From Williamsia sterculiae (GTDB lineage: Bacteria > Actinomycetota > Actinomycetes > Mycobacteriales > Mycobacteriaceae): DNA of 64,000 bases. The position numbers were made by a program, and so were the translations under genes. This document shows positions 54,787-63,217 of this stretch, in pieces. The stretch spans positions 1-64,000 of the forward strand of contig NZ_FTNT01000008.1 of NCBI RefSeq assembly GCF_900156495.1, given 5' to 3'. A model generated the notes under the pieces. That model did no database searches. It worked only from the letters and a program-made list of their open reading frames with translations, and had not been told where the DNA came from. The stretch's first letter is position 1; every line of letters begins with the position of its first letter.

Positions 54787-55887
54787 TTAGCTGGCGATCA
54801 CGCCAGAAAGTTTCGCGAATGCCTGGCTCAGGATCGGCATACCGGCGACGCGTTTCACGACGCGCAAGCTGATCTGGTTGGTCGCGAAGTCGTTGGCGTT
54901 CGTGCCGTAGTCGATCGACAGGCCTTGACGGTCACCGATGATGTAGTTCTGCCCGAAGGTGCCGAACCACAGCTCGGTCGCGTTCGTACCCGCGCCCAAG
55001 TTCGATGGGATCTCGTCGACGATGTAGACCGGACGGCCGAGCAACGTTGGTGGATTGCCGTTCGCCAGTCCGTCGCGCCAGATCGGACGACCCTGCGTGT
55101 CTCGGAGGTTGGTCAATGCCAATGCCCCAGCGCTCGAAGTCACGAAGACAGCGTTGCTGCGGTAGGCGGTGCCGAGTGCGAACATCAGCTTGGTCACATC
55201 GCTGTAGCTGACAGTTGCGCCGGCTTGTGCGACTGCGGTCGGTGTGATGTACGAGCTACGGAAGCCGTATGGCTGACCGCTCCCCGTGCCGTTGGTGAAC
55301 GCCTGGTTCTCTTGCAAGGCCAGAGCGAGCGCGAAGCGTTGCTCGACCCACGTCTGGAGGTCAGGCACGACTGCCGCGTCTTGGAGCACCTGGTTTGAGA
55401 ACGTGTCGAGGCCGGCCACTTCGTATGGAGTCAGCACGTTCGGTGCGAATACTTCTTGCGACGCCGTGATCGCGCCGGCTTCGGCAACCCAGTACGCCTG
55501 GACGACTGACGCCTCACTTGGCAGTTGTAGCTGTGCCGGCATGTTCGAGATGACTTTCGAGATTTGGCGGATCGGTGACACGTAGAGCATCTGCGTGATG
55601 ATGCTGTCGGCGACAGTGGTTGGAACCAGGATTCCGCCGGCGGTACCCGCACCGGGAGTACCGATGACTTGGCCTTTGGATTCGTACTGCTTCGAGACCT
55701 GGGCGTTTACCTCGTCGCGTTGTGTGCCGTCGCGACTGGCCAATGCTTTGTAGAATGCGCTCGCAAGCTGTGCGTCCTCGTTGGACTCGTTCTTGCGTAC
55801 GCTCTGGTAGGTCGTGGTGTTGTCTTTGGCTTTTTCTTTTTGCAGCTCTTTGAGTCGAGCGTCTATATAATCTTTACGTTTTGTCAT
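54787..55887 (-). CDS. major capsid protein (HK97 fold)
   Basis: A 366-aa capsid subunit. The first ~85 residues are helical and charged (delta-domain-like, cleavable), then the sequence TAGGILVPTTVADSIITQMLYVSPIRQISKVIS starts the core, and VYIVDEIPSNLG and DRQGLSIDYG mark the P-domain and A-domain end. A ribosome-binding site GGGGGTGAT precedes the ATG. Directly follows the protease gene, as in HK97-like phages. Confidence 0.93.
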   Translation of the reverse strand: MTKRKDYIDARLKELQKEKAKDNTTTYQSVRKNESNEDAQLASAFYKALASRDGTQRDEVNAQVSKQYESKGQVIGTPGAGTAGGILVPTTVADSIITQMLYVSPIRQISKVISNMPAQLQLPSEASVVQAYWVAEAGAITASQEVFAPNVLTPYEVAGLDTFSNQVLQDAAVVPDLQTWVEQRFALALALQENQAFTNGTGSGQPYGFRSSYITPTAVAQAGATVSYSDVTKLMFALGTAYRSNAVFVTSSAGALALTNLRDTQGRPIWRDGLANGNPPTLLGRPVYIVDEIPSNLGAGTNATELWFGTFGQNYIIGDRQGLSIDYGTNANDFATNQISLRVVKRVAGMPILSQAFAKLSGVIAS

Positions 55888-55975
55888 ATCACCCCCTTTA
55901 GGGATATGTAGTTATGGCTAACATCACCTCCTTCCACTAGGTGCGTTCGGTGTAGTCTGTTAAGCCGGGTTGTTG

Positions 55976-56986
55976 TTAGTTTGCGAGTGCTTCTTCAAGC
56001 TCTCGGTCGATCTGCGCCTTTTCTTCGTCGGTGAGCTCAGCGTCTTCATCGAACTCGTCCGTGTCAGCACCGGGCTGGTCATCACTGCCGCCCTTAGCTG
56101 CCTCTTCTTCCTCGAGTCGTTTCTTCTCCGCTTCCTCAGCCGCAACACGTTCCGCCTCAGCCTTCTCTTCTGCGGCCTTCTTGTCGGCCTCGGCCTTGTC
56201 TGCGGCTTCTTTCTCCGCAGCGGCTTTGGCGTCTGCCTCTGCCTTCTCGGTCGCTTGCTTCTCAGCCTCCGCGCGAGCGGCTTCGTCGGCTTCGAACTTG
56301 GCCACGATGGCGGCGTTCTGCTCGCTCACACTGTTGACTGATTCGGCGATCTTGCCGATGGTGTCGGTGAGTGCTGCGATTTGGGTCTTGAGTTCGTCCA
56401 TGGATTCTCCTGATTCGTTATTGTCATGCTTCAGTTGCGCTTCCAGCTGATCGGCCTCCTTGCGCATGCTGTCCATCATCCAGCGGGCGTCCTTGGTGGT
56501 CAGCCCACCGTCTTTGAGCGCCAGGGCGATCGCGCGGGGGTTCGCCGGGATTGGAACGATGCTGACTTCGAGCAACTCGTTGTCACGCAGGATGGGGACG
56601 TCTTCTTCGACCTCCCAGCTGTGGTTGATGAACCCGGCGGATACGCAGCGGAGCGTGCGTCGCAGCAGCTGCTTGAAGATCATGCCGGCGCGAGGGTTGA
56701 CGTCGTCGTCGTCGAACTGAGCGGTGATGTAGCTACGCCCGTTGTTGTTCAGATCAAGCTTGACGCCCTGGCCCAGAACGTTTTCCGGCTCACTCGGGTC
56801 GTGACCCCACAGGATGACCGGGTTGGCCATGTAGTTGTCGGTCTGCCAGCTCGCCTGATCGACGACTTCGCCCTGACGGTCTTCCTTATCGTCACTGAAG
56901 CAGAACGTGATCTGGCGTTTCTCTTCATCCACCGACTTGATGTCGAGGTTGAACAGTTTGAGTCGTTTGTTCTGCGTCTTGCTCAT
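55976..56986 (-). CDS. prohead protease with C-terminal scaffold-like region
   Basis: A 336-aa protein. Residues 1-165 resemble the S78 herpes/HK97 protease fold with His62 in WGHDP and Ser116 in CVSAGF as the likely catalytic pair. Residues about 190-336 form an Ala/Glu/Lys-rich coiled coil ending in a very acidic stretch, which matches an internal scaffold fused to the protease. It works inside the prohead and should be cleaved out. Starts 14 bases after a copy of the repeated motif. Confidence 0.88.
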   Translation of the reverse strand: MSKTQNKRLKLFNLDIKSVDEEKRQITFCFSDDKEDRQGEVVDQASWQTDNYMANPVILWGHDPSEPENVLGQGVKLDLNNNGRSYITAQFDDDDVNPRAGMIFKQLLRRTLRCVSAGFINHSWEVEEDVPILRDNELLEVSIVPIPANPRAIALALKDGGLTTKDARWMMDSMRKEADQLEAQLKHDNNESGESMDELKTQIAALTDTIGKIAESVNSVSEQNAAIVAKFEADEAARAEAEKQATEKAEADAKAAAEKEAADKAEADKKAAEEKAEAERVAAEEAEKKRLEEEEAAKGGSDDQPGADTDEFDEDAELTDEEKAQIDRELEEALAN

Positions 56987-57000
56987 AGCTTTATACGCGG

Positions 57001-57012
57001 AATATAAAACAA
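57001..57012 (-). promoter_or_regulatory. 12-bp repeated motif, copy 3
   Basis: TTGTTTTATATT, 14 bases before the protease ATG, identical to the copies at 45222 and 54364. The flanking GTG and CCGCG bases partly match copy 1. Confidence 0.5.
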
Positions 57013-57060
57013 CACGGTTATAAATACAATGATAATTGTGCTGAGTAAGCCGACGAACGC

Positions 57061-59355
57061 TTAGTTCGATTGGAGCACGGGCAGAAGCGTGCAGCGGCAG
57101 TTCGGATGCAAACTTGGCCCAATGATGTCGTCGTAGCTCAAATCCAGCTTCGCAACCTTCGGCTCCCCATCTTTTCCAACGGTGTCGACGGTCTGCACGT
57201 CGCCCTTGTCAAAGAAGTTCTGGTGCAGGTCAACGATCTTGCCGTCCATCTCTTCGCAGAACGCGCATACGTGATCTTCCGCCGTGAACCACTCCTTACC
57301 TTCGACGACCTCGCTTTGTGCCCATGCTTGTTCATCGGCATATGACTGCGCCCTAGCGGTTTCCGTCCGTGCGATGCGATCAGCACGCACGGTGGACGCG
57401 TTGCCCATGATGTTCTCGATACTGGCGCTCACCTCGCTCGACGTCGCACCAGCCTGCATGCCCTGCGAGAGGGCAGCCCGCAGTTGCTTTTCGGTCTCAT
57501 CGTCGACGTCCTTGGCGATCTTGACGGAGCGAGACTTGACGTACTGCTGGATCGCGTCAGCATAGGGGTTGAACTGGGAGGGGTCGCGGCCGAGCTCACC
57601 GGTGGCCGATCGGCCGGTGTCGTTCAGTACCAGGCGCAGTATCGGCTCGATCGCGGTGGCCATCTTGCCGTCAAAGCCACCCCAGTCAACCAGGTCGTTC
57701 AGCCAGTCCTTGCGGGTATAGCCCTTGGTCGGTCGTTGCAGCTGATCCAGCCGAGTCAGCAACTCACGCTTCTGGGCGTCGAACTGCTCACGTGTCGCCC
57801 GCATCAGGTGTTCCTCGTAGACCGACGCTCGCTCGGTGTACGCCTTGGCCTTCGTGTTGCCGCGCACGTCGCGCAACTCGCGCACATGCTCTTCCACCTT
57901 CGCCTTGGTCTCGTCGAGCTTCAGCGACTTACGCAACTCGGCCCAACTCGGCCCAGGGGGCTTGGCAACTATGGCCTTGGCGGGCTCGTCATCATCATCG
58001 GGGTCATCTTCGTCCTCAGGCAATTCGTCTCTTGGTGGCTTCTTCCCGGGTTTGTCCTCCGGTGGCTCGTCCTCCGACTCCGCCATAGGTGCAACTGGCG
58101 GTTTCTCGGCCAGCACATCCTCCAGCGACATAACGGCGTTGCCGGTCACGATGATGTGTTCACCCAGTCCATCCGGCAGCGGCTTGAGCCCATACATCGC
58201 ACGCGCTTCGTCCTTGGTGATGAACTTGTCCGTCGCGCCTTCGACGTACGCGCGCTTGGCATCGGCGTCTTCCGGTACGGGGTTCACGAAATCGAGCTCA
58301 AGTGACGGATCATAGATACCGACGAGCGACGCGTTGACCTGGCGCACGAACTGGCGGACCCGCGGCACGATGTTCACCACGGCGTTGACGTAGAAGCCGG
58401 CTTCGAGGTTGGCGCGGTTGACGTTCTCGACCAGCCCGATCATGCCGGGTGACAAACGGAACATCGCCAGGATCTCGTCGCGACTGAAGCGGCGGCTGGC
58501 CAGGTAGTCCAGGTCACGCGGTGACAGCATGTTCTGCACCACCGAGCCTGCCTCGATCAAGAGCGGCTTGCCGCTGTTCATGACGCCCGTGTAGTCGTCG
58601 AAGAACTGCTTTTTCCAGCGCTCGTACACCGAGTCGTCGAGCTGCTCGTTGGTCTGGAACACCACGCTCGGTCGTGCCCCGTTCTTCATGAGCATCTCGT
58701 TGACCGTCTTCATCTGCTCTTCGAGGTTCACCGTCTGCGCCGCCGCCGCCACGATCGACTGCCCGAGCCATGGGTTCGACGGGTCGGGGTTCAGGTCGCG
58801 GATGATCGACTGGATCGGGTAGGCGTGCTCACCCAGGTGCACCGTGCTGTCGCTGTAATTGCTCCCCAGGCGGAAAGCGGTCATGTGCGCCGGGAAGATG
58901 TCGAGCGCTGCTGGCAGTTTGCCCTTGCTCGGAATGAACGGGTTGCCGTCCAAGCCGCGCATGTAGACGTAGCTCTCCCCCACGATATTCATGTAGGTGA
59001 AGTGCAGCTGCCGCAGCTGTTCGCCGGTGTGAAGCGCATTGGGACTGTTGAGCAGGTCCATGATCTCCATGGCCGGGTCACCGAACGCCACCTCGACTTT
59101 GGTGCCGTCCTTCTTCTTGCGAAACAGTTTGAGCTCAACGGCCGCGCACGGATCGGCGATGGCACCGTTGGCGGTGTAGACCCAGCCGGTCAACGCCGTG
59201 ATCTGCTCGGCCTTGGTGTCGTAGCGCTTGAGTGGGCCACCCGATCCGGGGAACATCAGGCCACCGGTCGGGTTCAGCGCTGGCACGAGGCTCTTCCCGA
59301 GCTTGAAGAAAGTGTTTGCGAGACTAACTCGGAATGATTGCCGCGGTTGTGCCAT
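57061..59355 (-). CDS. portal protein fused to MuF-like minor head domain
   Basis: A 764-aa protein. Residues 1-410 read as an HK97-type portal (TGWVYTANGAIADPCAAVELK, FRLSPGMIGL, YGLKPLPDGL). An acidic Pro-rich linker (about 425-475) follows. The last ~285 residues carry the MuF signature: RADRIARTETARAQS, a CAFCEEMDGKIV metal-like Cys pair, and HPNCRC. MuF is usually a separate protein, so this is a fusion of the DNA-entry ring with the minor head protein. Confidence 0.92.
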   Translation of the reverse strand: MAQPRQSFRVSLANTFFKLGKSLVPALNPTGGLMFPGSGGPLKRYDTKAEQITALTGWVYTANGAIADPCAAVELKLFRKKKDGTKVEVAFGDPAMEIMDLLNSPNALHTGEQLRQLHFTYMNIVGESYVYMRGLDGNPFIPSKGKLPAALDIFPAHMTAFRLGSNYSDSTVHLGEHAYPIQSIIRDLNPDPSNPWLGQSIVAAAAQTVNLEEQMKTVNEMLMKNGARPSVVFQTNEQLDDSVYERWKKQFFDDYTGVMNSGKPLLIEAGSVVQNMLSPRDLDYLASRRFSRDEILAMFRLSPGMIGLVENVNRANLEAGFYVNAVVNIVPRVRQFVRQVNASLVGIYDPSLELDFVNPVPEDADAKRAYVEGATDKFITKDEARAMYGLKPLPDGLGEHIIVTGNAVMSLEDVLAEKPPVAPMAESEDEPPEDKPGKKPPRDELPEDEDDPDDDDEPAKAIVAKPPGPSWAELRKSLKLDETKAKVEEHVRELRDVRGNTKAKAYTERASVYEEHLMRATREQFDAQKRELLTRLDQLQRPTKGYTRKDWLNDLVDWGGFDGKMATAIEPILRLVLNDTGRSATGELGRDPSQFNPYADAIQQYVKSRSVKIAKDVDDETEKQLRAALSQGMQAGATSSEVSASIENIMGNASTVRADRIARTETARAQSYADEQAWAQSEVVEGKEWFTAEDHVCAFCEEMDGKIVDLHQNFFDKGDVQTVDTVGKDGEPKVAKLDLSYDDIIGPSLHPNCRCTLLPVLQSN

Positions 59356-59409
59356 ATATGGCTTTAATATAGCACCTGGGTGATTATATACGTAGCTGTT
59401 TATACCTAA

Positions 59410-61302
59410 TTATTCTAGCGGATCGTTATATCGGTCGTGCCAGTCTTGAAACTGCGACTCAAAGCGGTTGTCAAACGTCGGACGTGCAGCGCGCATCTCC
59501 TCCGCATGTCGGCGCGCATCCTCGCGTAGCGACTCAGGCATAGCTTCGATCTGAAGTTGCGACGCGCAATTCATCAAGTATTCGAAGAAGTCCCATCCCA
59601 CGCGATGAAAATACTGGCTCATGGCGGTCGACCCAGGATAGTTCGTTTCAATGTACTCCTGCAGCGGCACCGGAAGCCGCTGGCCAACTGGCAAGATGTT
59701 ACGCCACCTATGTAACAGCGGGAATATGTTTCCACTTTTCTCTGCGTAACCCTCAAGCATCGCCAGATTGCGCCAGCTCAGTACCCCCGGCACGAACACC
59801 CGGTAGTAGCTCGGGTTGACGTTGAACCTTTTAACCAGCTCGAAAGCTCTGACGAACATGGCCGAGTCAACGGTCATATCGGTTGGCAGGCCCGCGTCCG
59901 GGGCCACGACAAAGGGAACGAACCGTGTTCGGTTCGTGACGCGAGCACCCGTCCGGTTCCACCCGTGCTTGAGCAGCAGATCGACGGTGCTTAGCAACTG
60001 CCCAAACTTAGTTTTGGTGTATCGCTCTTCGATCTGCTTCTCGAAGTCGTGATAATTGGCGGTTCCTTCGGCGAACTCTTGTGGGAGATATCGCATGTTG
60101 GCATCTACCAGGACACAGGTGTTACCGCGAAAGAGAACGAAGTCACACACGCTTGGAGGTCGGCCTTTACTTTTACCCCATGCACGCTTCATCTGTTGCT
60201 CGGTGACTAGCACGGTCTCGCCGGTGTTGTCCGCTTCACAGATCCGTTGCAGTACCTCGCCAACCCTCTGCTCAAAGATGTCGCGCATCGCGCTCGCGTA
60301 ATAGTCCGCCTTCTTCGGGTCCGTCTGTTTCAGCATGTCGTGGGACTCCATAAACAAGTGGTCGCCAAAGATGCGCTGAACCACAAACTGGAATCTGACG
60401 GGGACGAGCGTGTCGTCTTCCAAGCGCACGAAGGGGCACTGCTGGAGCTTGTATCTCGTCCACGGAGTGGTTGCCTCGTCTCCGTCCTGGTCGAGCAGGA
60501 GATCGCGTATCTCGGACAGTGACAGGCTGCAACGTTCAATCAGGAACTCGACAACCGCAGACGGAATACCCCGATCTAGCAGGAAGTCGGGATGTAACGT
60601 CTTAAATCCCTCGCGACGCCACAGATTGTAAAAGACATAGCCCAGTGCGAAATAGTCATCGAGAGATACGCCCGTGATCGCCTCCCACTGCGCTGCCGGG
60701 TCAACTTCTAAGCTGCCCCGCACTTTCTTGCTCGTTTGCTCGGACCAGCCCGCGAGCCAGGTCTCACATGCAATGGTGGCGGCAAACTCGATTGGGTCAC
60801 CTGACACCATTGAGTGTTGGGCCATGTGCGACAGAGTGATGAAGCGCACCTGCTCATCTCGATCCACACCCGTTGGTGGTGTAGACGCCACTTCGTTCTC
60901 GTCCGCCACCGAGAGCAAGAGCTGCAGCAATTGCTCGTCAGTGATCGTTGGCGCATCCTCGGATCCGCCGAACGCGATCACCTCCTTGATGGCCCCGAGT
61001 AACGACACCGGATGGAGTAGCGCGTTACCGGCTGTAATGAGTGGCTCAGTCTCGGATCGCACCTCGGCGCTGACGGTCGCCGCGAAAGCACGCTCAACGT
61101 CTGCGTAGGTATGCGAGATCACAGAGAGGTCTAGCTTCGCCAGAAGGCGGGAGACCTTGACCAGGGAAGCAGCCGTATTGACTTTAGCAAGCAACTCACG
61201 ACGCTGGCGTTGGTCGACCGCCTCGATTGACGGAACATCTCGGCTTTGGACAATTCGCGGTTCGTTGTTGTTCGAGCTGCCCATCAGGTCTTGCAAGTTC
61301 AT
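59410..61302 (-). CDS. unknown 630-aa protein, possible degenerate PD-(D/E)XK nuclease
   Basis: Large soluble protein next to the portal but not terminase-like: no Walker A is visible. SVCDFVLFRGNTCVLVDAN (about 400-418) has the D-x(n)-D-x-N spacing of a restriction-endonuclease-like core with the usual E-x-K replaced. Long helical regions surround it. Its composition is AT-richer than the host. Sits 54 bp ahead of portal and 52 bp behind a Mrr-type gene on the same strand. Likely a defence or conflict gene rather than a structural one. Confidence 0.68.
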   Translation of the reverse strand: MNLQDLMGSSNNNEPRIVQSRDVPSIEAVDQRQRRELLAKVNTAASLVKVSRLLAKLDLSVISHTYADVERAFAATVSAEVRSETEPLITAGNALLHPVSLLGAIKEVIAFGGSEDAPTITDEQLLQLLLSVADENEVASTPPTGVDRDEQVRFITLSHMAQHSMVSGDPIEFAATIACETWLAGWSEQTSKKVRGSLEVDPAAQWEAITGVSLDDYFALGYVFYNLWRREGFKTLHPDFLLDRGIPSAVVEFLIERCSLSLSEIRDLLLDQDGDEATTPWTRYKLQQCPFVRLEDDTLVPVRFQFVVQRIFGDHLFMESHDMLKQTDPKKADYYASAMRDIFEQRVGEVLQRICEADNTGETVLVTEQQMKRAWGKSKGRPPSVCDFVLFRGNTCVLVDANMRYLPQEFAEGTANYHDFEKQIEERYTKTKFGQLLSTVDLLLKHGWNRTGARVTNRTRFVPFVVAPDAGLPTDMTVDSAMFVRAFELVKRFNVNPSYYRVFVPGVLSWRNLAMLEGYAEKSGNIFPLLHRWRNILPVGQRLPVPLQEYIETNYPGSTAMSQYFHRVGWDFFEYLMNCASQLQIEAMPESLREDARRHAEEMRAARPTFDNRFESQFQDWHDRYNDPLE

Positions 61303-61354
61303 GCGCTAGATCCTGCCGTCAGACACCGACATACTTCAGACGTTGTCCGTCCCA

Positions 61355-61822
61355 CTACCCGTTCGTAGTCCAAACGAGCGACATCAATACCAGCGCCGCC
61401 AGCAGTCCGACGATGAGCAGCAGACCCGTTTGCAGCCGCTCTGAGGGTCTCCACGGCACAGACCAGCTCGTTGGTCGCGTCGCACTGCCGGACACCGCCT
61501 GGACGGCTCCAGTGGGGTCGTACGTGTACAGCGCGATGCCCATCGACTTGGCGTACTCCACCGCCTGCTTGCTGTAACCGCTGGCAGCGAAGAACATGAG
61601 TTGCTTGTCAGTGTCAGTACCGCGAGCACCCACAAGAAGCTGGAGATCGGGTCTGCCGGCGACTCCCCCGCGCCACTTCACCTGCGCCAGCGCCTTGCGC
61701 GACCGCACGTCGATACCGCCATCGGATCCGCCTGTCGTGGCAGTCGCGTCAATGAACCCCCACTCGCGCATCTTGGCGGCGGCGTTAAGCTCGGCTTGGT
61801 GGGCGGAAGTGATGTAGTTCAT
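61355..61822 (-). CDS. Mrr-type restriction endonuclease with C-terminal membrane helix
   Basis: A 155-aa protein. The Mrr-cat core shows GGSDGGIDV with catalytic Asp38 and ALAQVKW giving the Gln47-x-Lys49 pair. After the domain a hydrophobic helix (about 130-152, LQTGLLLIVGLLAALVLMSLVW) predicts membrane anchoring. Mrr-like enzymes cut modified or foreign DNA. Membrane-tied forms are unusual and suggest action at entry sites. Confidence 0.82.
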   Translation of the reverse strand: MNYITSAHQAELNAAAKMREWGFIDATATTGGSDGGIDVRSRKALAQVKWRGGVAGRPDLQLLVGARGTDTDKQLMFFAASGYSKQAVEYAKSMGIALYTYDPTGAVQAVSGSATRPTSWSVPWRPSERLQTGLLLIVGLLAALVLMSLVWTTNG

Positions 61823-61872
61823 CCTGCGTGTAATAAAGCACGAAACAACAGGTTGTTGTACCTGAATTCGCG

Positions 61873-62814
61873 TCAGGAAGAGCCTTCCTCATCTGGCGCT
61901 TCGCCCGTCAAGTGAGGAGCTCGCATCATTACGCCGCGCAAAATTGTGTTAACATACGCGACTGTATCCTTCAAAAGACGAGCGTACTCGACAGACGATA
62001 CTCGTATATCGAACTCCGGCCACCGTTGTGCGTACCCCATCATTGCTGAGATGTTCTTGGCTCCGACGTAGACTTTTACCTTATTCCTTGCATTTTCGCC
62101 ATCGCCCACTTTTACAAAGTAGAAATCTAAACCTATGCTTTCAGCATAAGCTTGCGCTGTGTAGCAGTTCCACATTGCGGCGTCGCATCGAATGTCCTCG
62201 TTGATAGCTTTCACTCGCATTAGAAGATTTCCAGGATCGTAGATTACGAGGTCACCTGCGGGATTGAACGCGCGCGAGTGCTCGATGTTCTCCGAGCTCA
62301 CTGTTTCCTCCACGAAGTCGTTCAACGCGGAAATGGCCTCGCTTAACAATTTGTACAAATGGAGAACAATTGGCCTCATATCCGTTCCGCCAATGCCGCC
62401 GCTTGCAAGAACTTGATTCATCGTGACAGCTTCTTGAAGTCTTGACCCCCGCGGAATGCCTAGCCTGTCAAACGCCAATATCAGAACGCTCTGTGTATTG
62501 ATAATCTCGATGAGCAAAAATCTCAAATTGTAGGTAACATGGTAGTCGCGAACGTTGTCTTTAACACGCCGTAGCACTAGCGTGGGAACAACGATCCCTG
62601 GTCCGATGAGAGCGAGCGTAGAAAGGATGCCGACTACAAAGTCCTGAGCGTCGTATACGAGGCCGAGTCCAATCGAAACCGCCGACATGAAGACCGCGAG
62701 GGTCCCAGCTATCAGCACAACTAAATCAATGTCTCGATTATGAAACTCACGTTCGAACTCGAGGCGAGCTGGTGAAGCAAGCATGTTGCCGAGTATGGAG
62801 CGAGGGGATCGCAT
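61873..62814 (-). CDS. unknown membrane protein with two helices, defence-cassette member
   Basis: A 313-aa protein from the ATG at 62814. Two adjacent hydrophobic helices (about 27-76) follow a charged N-terminus; the remainder is soluble and includes DLVIYDPGNLLMRVKAINEDIR and KVKVYVGAKNISAMMGY. The base composition is the lowest GC in the window. An open frame continues to 63072 but that part is GC-rich and unlike the rest, so the shorter start is preferred with moderate certainty. No family recognised. Confidence 0.62.
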   Translation of the reverse strand: MRSPRSILGNMLASPARLEFEREFHNRDIDLVVLIAGTLAVFMSAVSIGLGLVYDAQDFVVGILSTLALIGPGIVVPTLVLRRVKDNVRDYHVTYNLRFLLIEIINTQSVLILAFDRLGIPRGSRLQEAVTMNQVLASGGIGGTDMRPIVLHLYKLLSEAISALNDFVEETVSSENIEHSRAFNPAGDLVIYDPGNLLMRVKAINEDIRCDAAMWNCYTAQAYAESIGLDFYFVKVGDGENARNKVKVYVGAKNISAMMGYAQRWPEFDIRVSSVEYARLLKDTVAYVNTILRGVMMRAPHLTGEAPDEEGSS

Positions 62815-63102
62815 GAAGCGATTATTGTCCGTGCAGATCGCGGCGCAACTGTGGCGCACCCAGGCGATGTCGATCTGTACGTGTCGGTGTTGGCAACTCG
62901 GCTGGTCCAAGCATGGCCATCGCACCCCACCCAGCCCCCATCGCTGCAGCGCCAGCGTCATGAGCAGCGCGCGATGGACGTGGTCAGGCATGGCTTCGGT
63001 CTCTGTCATGGCGATCCGACGGCCCTGCGTGCCTTGCGGTTCCGACCATCGCCGGCAGTCATTCGTTCGCATGGATCAGTAACTTGAATTTACCTTCCAA
63101 TT

Positions 63103-63124
63103 ACTACACGACGCGTCGTGTAGT
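63103..63124. promoter_or_regulatory. 22-bp perfect palindrome in divergent intergenic region
   Basis: ACTACACGACG followed by its exact inverse CGTCGTGTAGT. It lies between a minus-strand gene and a plus-strand membrane protein gene, about 94 bases before the latter's ATG. It has no U-run on either side, so it is more likely an operator for a dimeric repressor than a terminator. Confidence 0.65.
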
Positions 63125-63217
63125 CCAAACGGGTGCTTTTTCGGGCGCGATTGGAGAGTTTCGAATTTCGCGTGTGAATATTTGTTCCTGAGCGTTACAG
63201 AAACTCGTGGAGGAATA

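Noticed and set aside
55888-55975. Eight-codon leader ORF after AAGGAGGTG before the capsid gene
   Set aside because: The start would sit almost on top of the Shine-Dalgarno bases. It may just be a duplicated ribosome-binding region, so no leader peptide is claimed.
56426-57007. 193-codon plus-strand frame over the protease gene
   Set aside because: Antisense to the prohead protease, which has catalytic motifs and fits the head operon.
59410-61302. Terminase large subunit
   Set aside because: Position next to portal suggested it, but no P-loop, Walker B or nuclease motif of TerL could be found in the 630-aa protein.
62815-63072. 86-residue N-terminal extension of the two-helix membrane protein
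   Set aside because: GC content changes sharply at 62814 and the segment has Cys/His/Trp-rich noise-like sequence. It could be a remnant of another gene, but no transposase or other family could be confirmed.
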